Below, piece by piece: positions 6,782-8,479 of a stretch of DNA of 8,479 nt. Positions within the stretch are counted from its first letter, which is position 1, and the number at the start of each line of letters is the position of its first letter. A model generated the notes under the pieces. The model searched no databases and had not been told where the DNA came from. It saw only the letters and a list, made by a program, of their open reading frames with translations. Made by a program: the position numbers and the translations under genes. This DNA is from Candidatus Nealsonbacteria bacterium RBG_13_42_11 (lineage in GTDB: Bacteria; Patescibacteriota; Minisyncoccia; Minisyncoccales; RBG-13-42-11), in contig MHLY01000009.1 in the NCBI GenBank assembly GCA_001821455.1, forward strand, positions 3,821-12,299, written 5' to 3'.

Positions 6782-8479
6782 TTTTTAATGATATTTTTAA
6801 TCTTTTCCACGCTTTCGGGATTGGATAAAGTGGAAAGGTCGCCTAATTCCTCGCCTGTAAATAATCTTTTCAAAATTCTTCTCATAATTTTACCTGATCT
6901 TGTTTTTGGTAAATCTTCCACCAGATAAACTTCTTTTGGCAAAGCGACAGGCCCTATTTCTTTTTTAATCTGGTCTATTATTTCCTTTTTCAGTTCCTCC
7001 GGATTCCTGTCTCCTTTATAGGAAACGAAAGCCAGCGGCACTTCCCCCCTGATTTCATCGGGGATTCCGACGACCGCTGATTCAGAAATTTCGGGGTGGC
7101 TGTTTATCGCGTTTTCCAATTCTCCGGTAGTTATTCTATGGCCCGCCACTTTAATGACATCGTCAACCCGACCGACAATCCTGATAAGGCCGTTTTCATC
7201 TTTTATCGCGGCGTCGGAAGTAAAATAAGTATCTTTCCCGTATTGGCTCCAGTAGGTTTCCAGATATTTCTCCGGATTTTTGTAAATTCCCCTTAAAAGT
7301 CCGGGTGAGAAAGGAGGAAGCAAAACCAGGTTTCCTTCTTTTTTGGCTGCACAGGATTTTCCCTTATCGTCCAGAATATCAAATTTTATTCCGGGAAAAG
7401 GAATTCCCGTAAAAGAAGGTTTGAAAGGACCCATCCCGGGCAAAGAAGTGATTAAAATCCCGCCGGTTTCCGTCTGCCACCAAGTATCAACAATAGGACA
7501 CCTTTCTTTCCCTACATTTTTAAAATACCAGAGCCAGGCCGCCTCATCAATCGGCTCGCCTACCGAACCCAGCAGCCGCAAAGTTTCAAAATTGTATTTT
7601 TTTAAAATTTCTGTTCCGTATTTCTCAAACATTCTGATGGCCGTAGGAGCGGTATAAAAAATCGTGATTTTGTGTTTTTCAATAATCTGAGCCCAGCGTT
7701 CCGGCGTCGGGAAATCCGGCGCTCCTTCAAAAATTAAAAAAGTTATTCCGTTCAAAAGCGGCGCGTAGCAGGAATAAGTGTGGCCCGTAATCCAGCCCAT
7801 ATCAGAAGTAGACCAAAAAATATCCGTGTCTTTCCAATCAAATATCCATTTCCCGGTGAACTTTGACTGAACCGCGTAACCTCCGCAGGTATGAACAACT
7901 CCTTTTGGTTTTCCTGTGGAACCTGATGTATAAAGAACAAATAATTCATCTTCGCTGTCTATAAAAACCGGCTCGCAAAAATCTTTTTCATCTTTCACCA
8001 AATCTTCGTACCAGAAATCCCTGTTTTCCTGCCAGTTTACGGGATTAGCCGTTCTTTTTACCACAATGACTTTTTCAACTTTTGTTTCTTTTATACCCTC
8101 ATCTGCGTTTGATTTTAAATTAATGACCTGGCCCCTTCTGAAATAGCCGTCAGCCGTGATCAAAACCTTGGCTTCGGTATCTTCCAATCTCACTTTAAGG
8201 GCGGCTGGGCTGAAAGCGGAAAAAACCACGGAATGTATGGCTCCGATTCTGGCGCAGGCCAGCATTGAAATTATGACTTCGGGAATCATCGGCAAATAAA
8301 TTCCCACTCTGTCCCCTTTTTTAACTCCTAATTTCAAAAGAGCGTTAGCAAGCTTGCATACCGCGGAGAACATTTCTCCGTAAGTTAAGAATATTGGTTT
8401 TTCGGTAACGGGCTCGGGTTCCCAAATCAAAGCTATTTTATTTCCGTTTTCTTTAAGGTTTCTATCCAGGCAATTCTCC
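6778..8479 (-). CDS. acs: AMP-forming acetyl-CoA (short-chain acyl-CoA) synthetase, N-terminus outside window
   Basis: This enzyme activates acetate or a related short acid to its CoA thioester through an acyl-adenylate, using ATP and giving AMP and PPi. The frame runs open to the right edge, and its first visible residues ENCLDRNLKENGNKIALIWE match an internal Acs segment. The gene is therefore 5'-truncated and the TTG at 8430 is not the start. About 567 of a usual ~640-650 residues are visible. Motifs are the ATP loop YTSGSTGKPKG (7900-7932), GWITGH and WWQTETGG (7459-7482), the hinge region GRVDDVIKVAGHR, and PKTRSGK with the acyl-transfer lysine at 6889-6891. That lysine is the one acetylated in other Acs proteins. 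WWQTETGG followed by IT and LPG suits acetate, whereas VAGHRITTGELE is more like propionyl-CoA synthetases, so substrate range is open. It is the first visible gene of the run and ends TGA, overlapping ppsA by 4 nt. Confidence 0.92.
   Translation of the reverse strand, partial: ENCLDRNLKENGNKIALIWEPEPVTEKPIFLTYGEMFSAVCKLANALLKLGVKKGDRVGIYLPMIPEVIISMLACARIGAIHSVVFSAFSPAALKVRLEDTEAKVLITADGYFRRGQVINLKSNADEGIKETKVEKVIVVKRTANPVNWQENRDFWYEDLVKDEKDFCEPVFIDSEDELFVLYTSGSTGKPKGVVHTCGGYAVQSKFTGKWIFDWKDTDIFWSTSDMGWITGHTYSCYAPLLNGITFLIFEGAPDFPTPERWAQIIEKHKITIFYTAPTAIRMFEKYGTEILKKYNFETLRLLGSVGEPIDEAAWLWYFKNVGKERCPIVDTWWQTETGGILITSLPGMGPFKPSFTGIPFPGIKFDILDDKGKSCAAKKEGNLVLLPPFSPGLLRGIYKNPEKYLETYWSQYGKDTYFTSDAAIKDENGLIRIVGRVDDVIKVAGHRITTGELENAINSHPEISESAVVGIPDEIRGEVPLAFVSYKGDRNPEELKKEIIDQIKKEIGPVALPKEVYLVEDLPKTRSGKIMRRILKRLFTGEELGDLSTLSNPESVEKIKNIIKK

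Noticed and set aside
1..8479. Mobile element, CRISPR array, defence or biosynthetic cluster
   Set aside because: Every stretch is covered by recognised housekeeping-type genes; no direct-repeat array, transposase, integrase or attachment-like repeat was seen.

Overview
This 8.5 kb window is dense bacterial chromosomal DNA, AT-rich by eye, with six protein genes and almost no intergenic space. It contains no RNA gene, transposase, CRISPR array or phage gene that I can see. The proteins are lysine-, glutamate- and isoleucine-rich. The RF1 C-terminus, the coiled-coil lytic transglycosylase and the sugar kinase with a long N-terminal segment all resemble the versions I know from Candidate Phyla Radiation bacteria (Patescibacteria, Parcubacteria-like). 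That placement is recognition, not a computed phylogeny. Two genes end in TGA (the acyl-CoA synthetase and the transglycosylase), so the code appears standard rather than the UGA=Gly code of Gracilibacteria and Absconditabacteria.

The only plus-strand gene is the 3' part of prfA (peptide chain release factor 1), at the left edge. Everything else is on the minus strand and reads right to left as one tightly packed run: acetate/short-chain acyl-CoA synthetase (cut by the right edge), phosphoenolpyruvate synthase, a PfkB-family sugar kinase, class II fructose-bisphosphate aldolase, ribosomal protein bL25, and a secreted coiled-coil lytic transglycosylase. In transcription order the junctions are a 4-nt ATGA overlap, a 1-nt gap, a 19-nt overlap, a 7-nt gap and an 11-nt overlap. 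This points to one transcript with translational coupling. No promoter is visible, and the promoter for the run is presumably upstream of the window.

The first four genes form a central-carbon module. The synthetase and PEP synthase are both AMP-forming enzymes. The kinase and aldolase are adjacent steps if the kinase acts on fructose-6-phosphate, which is an inference. bL25 and the transglycosylase link this module to translation and the cell wall.

The most notable non-coding signal is a nested, near-perfect hairpin at 1781-1841, just past the bL25 stop codon but inside the first codons of the transglycosylase gene. It looks like an intrinsic terminator that a downstream gene has been laid over, and could act as a translation-sensitive attenuator. 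I found no clearly new multi-gene system here. The best leads are that hairpin and the question of whether the PfkB kinase is this organism's phosphofructokinase.
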